Assembly (NCBI GenBank): GCA_028673005.1
Contig: CM054114.1
Span: 14,626,516 to 14,690,515, forward strand
Source of the DNA: Tanypteryx hageni
Taxonomy: Eukaryota > Arthropoda > Insecta > Odonata > Petaluridae
Reading direction: 5' to 3'
Length of the DNA: 64,000 nt
Shown: piece after piece, positions 54,831-64,000 of the stretch
Position numbering within the stretch: the stretch's first letter is position 1
Layout: each line of letters opens with the position of its first letter
Notes under the pieces: model-generated
Told to the model about the DNA's origin: nothing
Database searches by the model: none
What the model saw: the letters and a program-made list of their open reading frames with translations, nothing else
Translations under genes and position numbers: made by a program

Positions 54831-57515
54831 ACGTTTAATAAGTGAATGGCAAGCATGGATCCGTATTCCAGGAGTCCAGGACATCAGACAGACGAATTTT
54901 ATATTTTTAGATTAAGAAATGTCATTTAAATCACACCATTTAAAGAATTTAACGGATGGATGTATGATGTATGCGAATTTTGGATACAGATCACACCAGA
55001 ATGACCAACGATGTGCACTTCTATCCTGAAGTTTATGCAACCTAACGAGCAACGAAAGAATTCCCGTTTTGTGCATTTGTGCAGGCATTTCGGAAAGGAA
55101 GACGAAATAAATAATGACCTTCAAATCAATACTACTGTTAACTTACTAAGTGCGGAAGGCTTGACAGAACAATGATATTTCCTTGAGAAACGAAACTACA
55201 ATAAATTTATTGTTTATTAACTAATTTATTAATTCATTTTCTACAGTTAATAAAACACTTCCAGTGTTCGAATTTCGCGAGAATGCATGGGATCACCGAT
55301 CCACTTGATATAAAATGAAGCCCATAGCGTTCCCGCCGTTCAAAAAAATCAGATAAGAATGTTCCGGTTACTAGCGTTCCTGTTGTTAAAATTTCCGTTC
55401 GAGCAGCGAATACTTCACCAAGGCTCAAGAAGTAGATGTTTTTTAATCGTTAAAAGCGTTTGAAATACACGTCTGGCATTGAACCTAACCATTTATGTAA
55501 ATATTTAATTTAAATAAATAAAAATATTTGCAAACGTATTAAAATGCAGAGACAGAAGAGAAATTGCTGCGTCTTCTCCACATATAAGTGAAGTCTCTTT
55601 AGAAAATCGGACAAGTGGCAACGCCGAAAATTATTTCAACTGCACCGGAGTTTTTTTCGACAAGCGAGCGTAAATATTCCGCGAAAAGACGAACCCCTTT
55701 TCCAAGTCCCCTTCTCTTCCCCACCCCTTCGCGAAGCAACCCCCTTCCCTTATCTGCATCCCATTCACCCTGGACGCATTCTATTCATCCCACACCCCCA
55801 CCCCCTCCTTCCGCCCGCATCTTATCTCCGACAGCGACACACTCGCCCTCCGAGGCGGCAGTCCTACCAAGCGAGCGCGCCATGTTGCCAACTCGCAACG
55901 CTCTGCAATTTATTTTTTAATTTCCGCATTACCCTGAAGAGAATTGCGCATTTTCTTGGAGCAATAGAAACATGGAATAATGGTCAGAACCGTCAAATGG
56001 TTCATTCAAAATTCTCCGAGGTTAGCGAAACTAAAAAAAATGGTTATCCAGTGTCTTTTTCCTTTATTATCATTATAGAATTTGAATGAGACATATTTAG
56101 GTCTCTAGGTGGGGAATTTTACTTCTAATTTAAATATTTAAAGAAGACGAATAAACGCAAAACAAAAGGGGATAAATATAAAAATTCACCAAAATTCGTC
56201 CAGATAAACAAGAAGCTTAGACGTTTGTTTAGCATTCTCCAAACCGCAACCGCATGGCATCGTGTGTAGAGCTGTAAGATGGGAGGCCGTAAGGGGCGAT
56301 GACTTCATTGGGACGAGACCGTGCAATGGTCCACTCCGAGACATCAAACCGAATGGCGATGATTAGAGAATCTATTTTATTATCACATACGTCTTCTCTG
56401 CTCCCTCTCTCCTTCTCTCTCTCTCCCTCACATTCGCCTTAAGCAGAAATGATGACTAAGAGACGCATCCATCTTTAAATCGACGCATTCATTAAATGAA
56501 TAATTTTAATATTTTTCGCTAAAACTTAAGCGCAAAATTCGAATAAATAAATCGTTTAGTTACAATTACAATGCAGATTTTTTTAATTTGCCAAATGGAG
56601 AACATAAAATCTTTTATAGAAGCCATGTCCTTAGCGAGATCGTATTATACTCTTTCTCAGATTACGCGTCATAGGAGCAGGGAAGGAGCGAATGCGACGA
56701 AGGATTTGTCAGCCATTCGATTGTTTTTACGTGTCACGTAATTATTAATCCCCAAATGCAAGAGAGATCTCTGGTAAAGAAAACGTTTAAAACTGCTGCG
56801 AAAATTAGATTATAAATAAATGCCAAATCATTCCTTATCTTCATCGAAAGAATTGTTTCACCTCTCGTATATTCGTTTGTTTGTTTGTACAAATGTATTT
56901 CTGGCTAGTTAACCTCTTGCATTATTATAACCATCGTATTTTCGTCGAAGTAGTTCTTAATGTTTCCGATAATTCAAATTAAACTGGATATGAGACGAAT
57001 GCAATATAAAATATGTGGTATTGAGTTATTTGAAGCCGACGGGGGAATATAAATGGAAATCTCTAATATCGTTGCATACATAAGGAAGCCATCGCCGTTC
57101 TACCGCACCGCCCCTAGGTAAGAGAGCTTTTTTGTACAACAACCGGATAGCAATTAAGAGAGACAGGAACGCTCAATTGGATAAAGGCGGCTGTATAGCA
57201 GCACCCTCTGGCGGGGAACTCGAGCTTTCAGGTCTCGAACCCCGGAAGAGAAGCGAACCGAGGAAAGCAGACGCTGCAAAAATAAGAGCATCGCATCTTG
57301 TTTCTCCCTCCTGCGGCGTCCTCTCTCCCTACCCTCACCTCCTCCCTCCTTCACTTCTCCCTCCCCCATCTCTCCTCCCCACATCAACCACCCCCTACCG
57401 CCCCCACCACGCCTCTTCTCATTACAGGACCTCTCTATTGCTAAGTCCCGCGGGGAGAGAAACCAAGTCGACCGTCTCTAACGCTGCTGCAATTTTCCCT
57501 TAACCTCCCCATCCC
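54831..57515. other. No gene recognised
   Basis: Includes C-rich low-complexity DNA at 55690-55860 and 57300-57420; the frames there (55615-55920, 57132-57503) are composition-driven. A block at 56898-56940 repeats one at 36630-36670. Confidence 0.4.
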
Positions 57516-57560
57516 TGTCTCTTTCTCTCTCTCTCTCTCCCTCCCTCTCTCTTTCACTAC
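57516..57560. repeat. (CT)n-rich microsatellite
   Basis: Near-pure CT/TC run, which produces the RERERE-type peptide in an overlapping minus-strand frame. Confidence 0.85.
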
Positions 57561-57862
57561 CACCGCAACAACCTCCACTTTCTCTCTTGTTACCTTCCGT
57601 TCAACAGGCGTTCCGCCATTTTTGCAATCCTTCGGCATTAAGGTTGGACCCAGAAATATTTTTCGAAGAACGAATCGAATTGAAACCCGACGGACTAGGA
57701 GTAGTTTTATTTTATGAAGTTTGTTTCGCTGATGCATTTGAATTTGCGTCTGTTTCCAAACAGGACCTGATTCACTCGCGACAAGGAATGAAACTGTGAG
57801 AACCAGACAGCTGAAGAGAGCAACGATGCTAACGTATACTTTCCGACTGCTTTGAACTAACC

Positions 57863-58156
57863 CAGGGTTTCCCAAATGGGAGTCCGCGAAAGCTTGCAGT
57901 GAGTTCGCGACACTTGTAGGACAAATATTTGTTTTTATTATTTTTGAGAAGTGATAATTAATTAATTAGTATTAACTTTGAAGTAATTTATTGCCATGGA
58001 AACATCACTCAGTTGTCGGGTCTTTCAAAGCAAATAGCACGTGCGCTCCCAGTACTCAGTGTGTTGTTGAATGTCAAATCCACGCGTTCGAGGGATCCGT
58101 GGGATTTTAGATGTTCCAGTAGTAGCCCGCAGGTTGAAAAACATTACAAAACCCTG
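57863..58156. mobile_element. hAT-type MITE with perfect 8-bp target duplication
   Basis: Left end CAGGGTTTCCCAAATGG; right end on the minus strand CAGGGTTTTGTAATG. Flanked by AACTAACC at 57855-57862 and 58157-58164. 294 bp, no coding capacity. Confidence 0.88.
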
Positions 58157-58164
58157 AACTAACC

Positions 58165-59036
58165 GGTACGCCGATTTCAAGCTTGCTGGATAGACGAAAC
58201 AGCCAAGATGTGGCTCTCAACGACCAAATAATATTAATTTAATTTAATAAATATTTTTTATACTAACACCGGAAATCTGTACTGTCTGATCGATATTAAA
58301 AATCCATTGCATTAAAATGACAAGAAAAGAAAAAACTTTGTCACTTCCACAGTGTATTGAACACGATCGGTTTCGCTACGATCGTAATATCATCATTTGT
58401 TTTCAAATTGCGTATGGATGACAGAAGACACGAGGGTATGGTGTAAAATATAAAACTTTTAAAATTATTATCAATGAGAAAGGTCGAATTTCGCGTTTTT
58501 AAGTGAATTTAATCGGAGGTCATCATGACAACGAGAATGAGTTCGTGGGATGTTGATTCTTCGAGTTGTTACGTTGCGATGGTCGCTTTAGCGGACAATG
58601 TCGAAGTGACGCTCTCGCCTTTGGCTCCCGTATTTACCATACAAAAAATAGACGTTCGCAGCGTCGTTCAAGAGTGACATGTTTTCAAATTTACTGATTT
58701 AACTGGTAGGTACATGTAAATTTTCTCTTGCGGGGTATTGGCCGGATAAATGGTGAGAAGATAAGTTTTGGACACTCAGTAAAGGGAAGCAGAAGCAAAA
58801 AAGTAACCGAAGGATTATTTTCCTCGAAATCGCATTCTTTCCACCCGAGAGTGGCAAAAAACGATTGTTTCCGTGAGTCATCCGCATCATGTTTGCTCAA
58901 AGTCTCTCATGCAGACGAGGAGAGCAAATAAAGTAGCGAAGAGAAAGATCCCCGTTGTGTGGACAAGAGAGATAGCGACACGCATTAGGGCCCGTGACCG
59001 AGGAGGTCATAATGAAAAAGGAAAATGATAAGTTTC
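58165..59036. other. No gene recognised
   Basis: Open frames at 58691-58931 overlap on both strands and lack domains. Confidence 0.35.
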
Positions 59037-59455
59037 CGGTAAACCAGTGCCGTTGCAAACTTTTTGGGGCCCCAAGTTCAAAATATTTTTCATATAAGAA
59101 AATAACAAACTTTCGATGAGAAATCAACTTACTGTCCATATATAAAAGCAAGGCTATGCAACATTAAATATGATACGGAGGTAGCAATTTATTTTCAATT
59201 ATTTTGACGAGTGTCACCAGAAATATTCCGATAACTGAAATCAGTTATATGTTGCGATCTCCCAACAAAGGAAAAAATTACGATGACCTCGGGGATATCC
59301 CGGACAACGAGCTGGAATGAGATTAAAATGCTTTCAAGAAAATAACGAGTTAAAAAAATTAATATGACAAAATACAAATAATTTCTGATGAAATGCTTCT
59401 TTGTTGTAGGGGCCCCCTTGACCGGGGGCCTCGGTTCATTGCACCGGTTTGCTAT
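59037..59455. mobile_element. Possible MITE with GGGGCCCC-rich ends
   Basis: Left end near AAACCAGTGCCGTTGCAAAC with TTTTTGGGGCCCC; right end on the minus strand AAACCGGTGCAATGAACC, then GGGGGCCCC. Ends are related but no clean target duplication is seen. Confidence 0.45.
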
Positions 59456-60163
59456 TAATACGCTGCATCACTGCGGTAGACACTTCACTGGGATATCTTG
59501 CGGCTTAAAAATGTCATTTCGATTGGGGTAATGTGAATTGAAAATGCTTTAAAAATGTTTTCCGTCAATTGGAGTTTATGCGCTTCCTGCGCCATCTCTA
59601 CGTTTAATTTAAAGTTGCATACCATAAATACTCTTTCGAAAGAGTGTTAGCGACAGCCCACAATATGGCTGAATTCACATTTTAAAATTATTTCTCTTCG
59701 AAAGTTATAAACAGTTTGTGACTTTTCATCAAAGACGAAACCGTTATTAGTGGCGATCCACCTGCAATGTTTTCTAAAAAAGGTATCGGTGAATAACCAC
59801 TGATGATGCCTGTTTTGTAGTCGAGATCTGCAGTTGGTTTTCCAAACCTTTCTATGGACTTTGGAGAGACAGTTTACCAACAAACACTTCTGTTTAAGCG
59901 ACGCAGACATATATTTCTGGTCATAATGTTTTACAACGTAGATTAATTTTGAAATCAACAAACATTGCAATTTACAGTTTGGTCAGTCAATTCAATTGCT
60001 CCTAATTTTTAAACAAGCACGTTTTTATCGCTTATAATGGCTAAATTTCGGTTAAAAACGACCAATATAATGCCGCTCACAAAGAAGAATTTATTTCGCG
60101 AAAAAGACTTCTTTCTGCGACGAGGATGTGAGAACCACGTGACTCGGAATCGACCGAATAGTG
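59456..60163. other. No gene recognised
   Basis: Open frames at 59647-59970 and 60009-60311 (minus) have no recognised domains. Confidence 0.35.
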
Positions 60164-60489
60164 CAGGGGGGCCAACCTGGGTCTGAGCAGGAGTCACGAT
60201 GCTGCAATGAACATCGCCGAAGAGCCGCAGTAACATGTAAGGAACTGATAAAAAATATTGAACACACAATGTAGGTGCTGTCGCATATAATAATGATAAT
60301 ATTAAAAACAAAAACTTGCTCTTTTATTTGGTGGGACTTCTGGTAATCTTTTAATTCAACAATTCCCTTTCACATTATAATCGGAAAAAATGTCGGTATA
60401 TGTAAGGCAGCCAAATATTTCAAGAGCCGCATATCAACTCTCAAAGAGCCGCATATCAATACTCAAGGAGCCGCCGGTTGGCCCCCCTG
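60164..60489. mobile_element. hAT-type MITE with 8-bp target duplication
   Basis: Left end CAGGGGGGCCAACC and the identical sequence on the minus strand at the right end. Flanked by GAATAGTG (60156-60163) and GAATAGTT (60490-60497). Inside, a GAGCCGCATATCAA block is repeated near 60424 and 60446. 326 bp. Confidence 0.9.
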
Positions 60490-60589
60490 GAATAGTTTCA
60501 GCGTACGCGAATAAACGCCCTTATATCCTAAAGCACGCGAAAAACGAGCGCTTTTTGGCGAGGTAACGGGATTCACCACCGCCACACTT

Positions 60590-61384
60590 TTTCCTCTTTC
60601 TCCATCTCCCGCATGACCTCCCGTCCTTTTTATTTCCACCTCCATTTTCCCCCATCGCAGACTCCATCCTTCTTTCGCGCATTCTTCTGCCTCACCTTAG
60701 AGGACGCCACCCCCACCTGTCTCCCTGTCTCTCTATCTCTCTTCCTCCCTCTTCACCCTCTCTCTGTCACACATACTCTCCGTTCCACCCATCTGGCTTT
60801 TCTCCTATCTCATGTTCGGAATCACGAAACAGCCCTTTGGACCAGCTCGTCCGCACGCCTCTCCCTCTCTACCTCTGTTTCTCCTTCCCTATCCTCCTCC
60901 TACCTCTCTCGCTTCTCTCTCTCACCCTCCTCATACCCACCTTCCACTTCTCTCTCCATCCATCCCTCTCCTCGTGCATACACTTAGCCATGCGCGCTCC
61001 CGCCTCCGCCTTCACTAACCGCTTAATTCTTTCAATTCTTTCGAACTGCTTTCGCATCCCGACTCTTTCACCATTAGCCATCACGCTCTGCACTTTCGAA
61101 CCCGTTCGTTCCTTCCCTCCCCCTCCATCCCGTCCTATACCCTCTCCCATCCCTCCCTCCTCCCTCTCCCTCCCCCCTCTCCCTCCCAATAATCTCTCTC
61201 CCCCTTCACTATATCCTCCCTCTTCCCTATACTCTCCATCCTCTCTCCCTAACACCTTCCTCCCCCTCCCCGCCCTATGGTCTCCCTCCCTCTCTCCTCC
61301 CTTCCCTCCCTACATCTCCCCTCCCTATATCTCCCCTCCCTACCTCTCCCCTCCTTTCCCTTCCTACCTTCCCCTCCCTTCTCT
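60590..61384. repeat. Pyrimidine-rich low-complexity region
   Basis: About 800 bases dominated by C and T. Long overlapping open frames on both strands (for example 60837-61445 plus and 60869-61255 minus) are explained by the lack of stop-codon letters and are not genes. Confidence 0.85.
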
Positions 61385-62075
61385 CCCTCCCCCCTACCTC
61401 CCTATAACCACCCTCCCTCCCTATAACCACCCTCCCTCCTTATAACCACCCTCCCTCCCTATAACCACCCTCCCTCCCTATAACCACCCTCCCTCCCTAT
61501 AACCACCCTCCCTCCTTATAACCACCCTCCCTCCCTATCACCAACCTCCCTCCCTATAATCACCCTCCCTCCCTATCACCACCCTCCCTCCCTATAACCA
61601 CCCTCCCTCCCTATCACCACCCTCCCTCCCTATCACCACCCTCCCTCCCTATAACCACCCTCCCTCCTTCTAACCACCCGCCCTCCTTATAACCGCCCTC
61701 CCTCCCTATAACCACCCTCCCTCCTTATAACCACCCGCCCTCCTTATAACCGCCCTCCCTCCCTATAACCACCTTCCCTCCCTATAACCACCCTCTCTCT
61801 CTATAACCACCCTCCCTCCCTATAACCACCCGCCCTCCCTATAACCACTCTCCCTCCTTATAACCACCCGCCCTCCCTATAACCACCCTCCCTCCTTATA
61901 ACCACCCGCCCTCCCTATAACCACTCTCCCTCCCTATAACCACCCTCCCTCCTTATAACCACCCCGCCCTCCCTATAACCACCCGCCCTCCCTATAACCA
62001 CTCTCCCTCCTTATAACCACCCTCCCTCCTTATAACCACTCTCCCTCCCTATAACCACCCTCCCTCCCTCTTCCC
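61385..62075. repeat. 19-bp minisatellite, about 35 copies
   Basis: Unit ACCACCCTCCCTCCCTATA with single-base variants (CTTATA, CCCGCCC, TCACCA, ACTCTCC). It grew out of the CT-rich tract at its left. Non-coding. Confidence 0.93.
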
Positions 62076-63426
62076 ACCCACCGCACGTATTCTCGCCTCC
62101 CCCCGCCCTCTCAAACCAGATCTCTCACAGTTGCCCTCTTCTCCACTCCTCCCTTTTCCTCATTCCAACTTTGCGAACCTAATTTTTCTTGCTTTCCTGA
62201 GACCACGGCATACTTGACCGCAGAATGCCCTCCTTCCATCCATCTCCCTCTTTATAACTTTTTATTTCTCTTTTCATTTATGATCGTGCTTTGTTTTCAC
62301 ATCCGGGGTAATATTGACTATTTTTTCAATCTCCTCTCCACGATTTACTGCTACACATTAAAGAAAGAGTAGAGCCGCTCTGAAATATCACGCAAGCACT
62401 TGCGGAATAAAAAAAACTTTCTCTCTCTCATCCAACATAATAGCGTTATATCAATAGTTAAAAATTAAGAGTTATTTGAAAAACTGGCCAGGACAGAGGG
62501 AAACCTTTCTAGCTACGATGTTATCGTAACGAAAATTGACGCAAACTCAGGGCATTGTAATACTGTACAGAGAATGGGATTTCATTTTTTCGTTGAATCT
62601 TATTGCACCTTTTAATCATTACTGAAAAAAATTTCAAACAGATTTAAGCGCTTTGATGTTTTAATCAATTAAATGCGAATGGTTACCAATGACGGGTGAA
62701 TTGAAGAACTCCGGAAAAAATGTCTAAAAAAGGCTTTCTCCGGGGAAAAGAGGAAATGCGGAGGGAAAAAGAAAAACGAAAAGCAAATGCGGAAACTGCA
62801 GCAAAAGATGATAAGAGTACGCAGGGCGATCCCTCTTTTAGTTCCTCCTACTCGCCGTCAGAGGGTGCTGAGGAGTCTTTATGCGAAGAGGCGGCTTTCC
62901 TTTTGTCCCACGATACAGGCGAATCACGAGGGTGGCGGCTCTAGGATTATTACCCGCTGATGGAGAAAAAGCGAGCATCAACGGAGGAAAGCGTTTCGAA
63001 AAGAGGAGGACGAAAGAGGGTGGATAAAAAAATGAAGGTGAAAATGCGGCGGAAACCGGACCCACGTTTTTCGTCCGCGAACGTCGTTTTTTACCTTCCC
63101 TTCATAGGTTTCCGTTCTAAAGGCGAAATTGTCACTTTTCCCCCTTCAAACGAGAAAAGAAAAGCGAGACCATTTGTTTGAAATACCGGTTTCCGTTTGT
63201 TGGAATTTCCTCGAGGGCTCGCTCAAAACAAGATTAACACTTTACACAAACATAATTTTGATATGCTCTTAGAAGTATGTAAATATCATAGCGGACATGG
63301 AATGAATAGGTATACGTAGATCTGAGTAGTGCTACGAAACAAATATAGCATAGGTTATTATTATTATCTAAAATAAAAAATAGGAAATATTATTATGAGA
63401 TATAATGAAAGAACTTTGTCACTCTC
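62076..63426. other. No gene recognised
   Basis: C-rich at the left, then mixed DNA. The highly charged frame 62720-62944 is preceded by purine-rich sequence and has no known domain. Confidence 0.4.
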
Positions 63427-63429
63427 ACA

Positions 63430-63868
63430 AAATTGAATAAAAACGACCGGTTTTAAAGTTAAACCTGCTTTTTACTCCCCAGTTAGCTTTTCTAAGTTAT
63501 TCCTTAATGCTAAAGACCCGGTACAGTTGTCCTTAAGAAGTGGTGTATATAAACTTACTTGTGATGATTGCGGAGCGCTCTACATCGGCCAAACGGGGAG
63601 GAGTTTTGACAAGAGGATTCACGAACATAAGCGATACTTCCGTTTAAATGATTTGAATTTTCAATTTGCGAAATATCTTTTAAACTTTAATCACCACAGT
63701 TCTTTTAACCCTAAATTCCACCACTTAGAAATAAAAGGTGGCAAATTGGATGCTCTAGAACAGCTAGAGACAATTAATTGTAAGGATTCGTTTCTCTTAA
63801 ATGAATTAATTTTCCATAATCATTCTCCTCTGTTAAGTTTACCTAAAGATTTTGTACATACTTTGTAA
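63430..63868 (+). pseudogene. Penelope-like retroelement GIY-YIG endonuclease, 3' fragment
   Basis: The frame is open from about 63430, upstream of the first ATG-like start, reading FKVKPAFYSPVSFSKL and LNAKDPVQLSLRSGVYKL. It then has the GIY-YIG core: SGVYKLTCDDC, LYIGQTGRSF, DKRIHEHKRYF, and a Glu in LEQLETINC. The CxxC insertion after GVYKL is typical of endonucleases of Penelope-like elements. The reverse transcriptase that should precede it is absent, so the copy is 5'-truncated, as these elements often are. The endonuclease part itself shows no break and ends at a normal stop. Confidence 0.82.
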
Positions 63869-64000
63869 CTTTGTTGTCTTTGGCTCTTTTTACCAAAAAT
63901 CTTTTGTATACACTTCAGCCTTCCTTTTTCCTGCCTCTTTAATTACCATTCAATCGTTTTCTATGTGACCCCTCTTTTCTCCCTCTCTCCCTATTTATGG
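63869..64000. other. 3' flank of the Penelope-like fragment to window end
   Basis: CT-rich sequence, probably 3' untranslated region of the element; runs off the window. Confidence 0.4.

Noticed and set aside
54953..55124. Possible coding exon in a minus-strand frame (54912-55124)
   Set aside because: No conserved motif, no coherent splice sites, composition like surrounding DNA.
57441..57875. Minus-strand frame beginning with a signal-peptide-like hydrophobic run (VSIVALFSCLVLTVSFLVA), considered as collagen exon 1
   Set aside because: Its only ATG lies inside the MITE at 57863-58156, the possible donor after ESG is poor (GTCCTG) and gives phase 1, while the 7S exon needs phase 0. The rest is CT-repeat translation.
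60837..61445. Long open frames of 202 and 128 residues on opposite strands
   Set aside because: Pyrimidine-only DNA lacks the letters for stop codons; the peptides are Pro/Ser/Leu or Arg/Glu/Gly monotony.
61385..62075. Array of short similar units, considered as a CRISPR array
   Set aside because: Units follow each other without unique spacers, and the DNA is eukaryotic; it is a minisatellite.
62720..63181. Charged frames in purine-rich DNA, considered as a nuclear protein exon
   Set aside because: Lys/Glu-rich text follows base composition, and no splice or domain evidence supports it.
1..64000. A novel defence, biosynthetic or other multi-gene system
   Set aside because: Apart from collagen IV, every recognisable protein fragment is a transposable-element relic; nothing links them into a pathway.

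Overview
The window is animal nuclear DNA, almost certainly from an arthropod with a large, repeat-rich genome. An insect is the likeliest source: the type IV collagen style and the mariner both look insect-like, but a chelicerate is not excluded. Genes are split into short exons with GT/AG introns. No bacterial-style gene organisation is present.

The only cellular gene I can support is a type IV collagen alpha chain on the minus strand. Ten exons lie between 29753 and 7733. They join without a frame break into 1573 coding bases (524 codons plus one base). The 5'-most visible exon carries the cysteine-rich N-terminal 7S region; the other nine encode Gly-X-Y triple helix with the usual type IV interruptions. 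The signal-peptide exon (expected to the right) and the rest of the helix plus the C-terminal NC1 domain (expected to the left of 7733) are not visible. One intron begins with GC instead of GT.

Left flank (1-7732): decayed transposons (a BED-finger hAT transposase, a Harbinger-like fragment, a hAT terminus, a hAT-type MITE, a Tigger/pogo N-terminal fragment) and a diverged tandem repeat. Gene body (7733-22600): exons, with the 5.4-kb intron holding a damaged LINE (itself broken by a foldback insertion) and a nearly full-length dead mariner. First large intron (22601-29558): CT-rich tracts, two hAT-type MITEs with 8-bp target duplications and a tRNA-Gly-like sequence.

Right part (29754-64000): I find no cellular gene. 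It holds several families of non-autonomous repeats, some as long inverted pairs; a Ty3/gypsy integrase fossil; a LINE 3' fragment; tRNA-derived SINE sequence; hAT-type MITEs; a 19-bp minisatellite; and at the right edge a Penelope-type GIY-YIG endonuclease.

The most striking large-scale signal is a step in CpG density near 22.9-23.3 kb. To its left, non-transposon DNA is strongly CpG-depleted (5 CpG in 8401-9600). To its right CpG is common (41 in 28381-29580). This fits germline methylation of the gene body that begins downstream of the first coding exons. I found no convincing new gene system.
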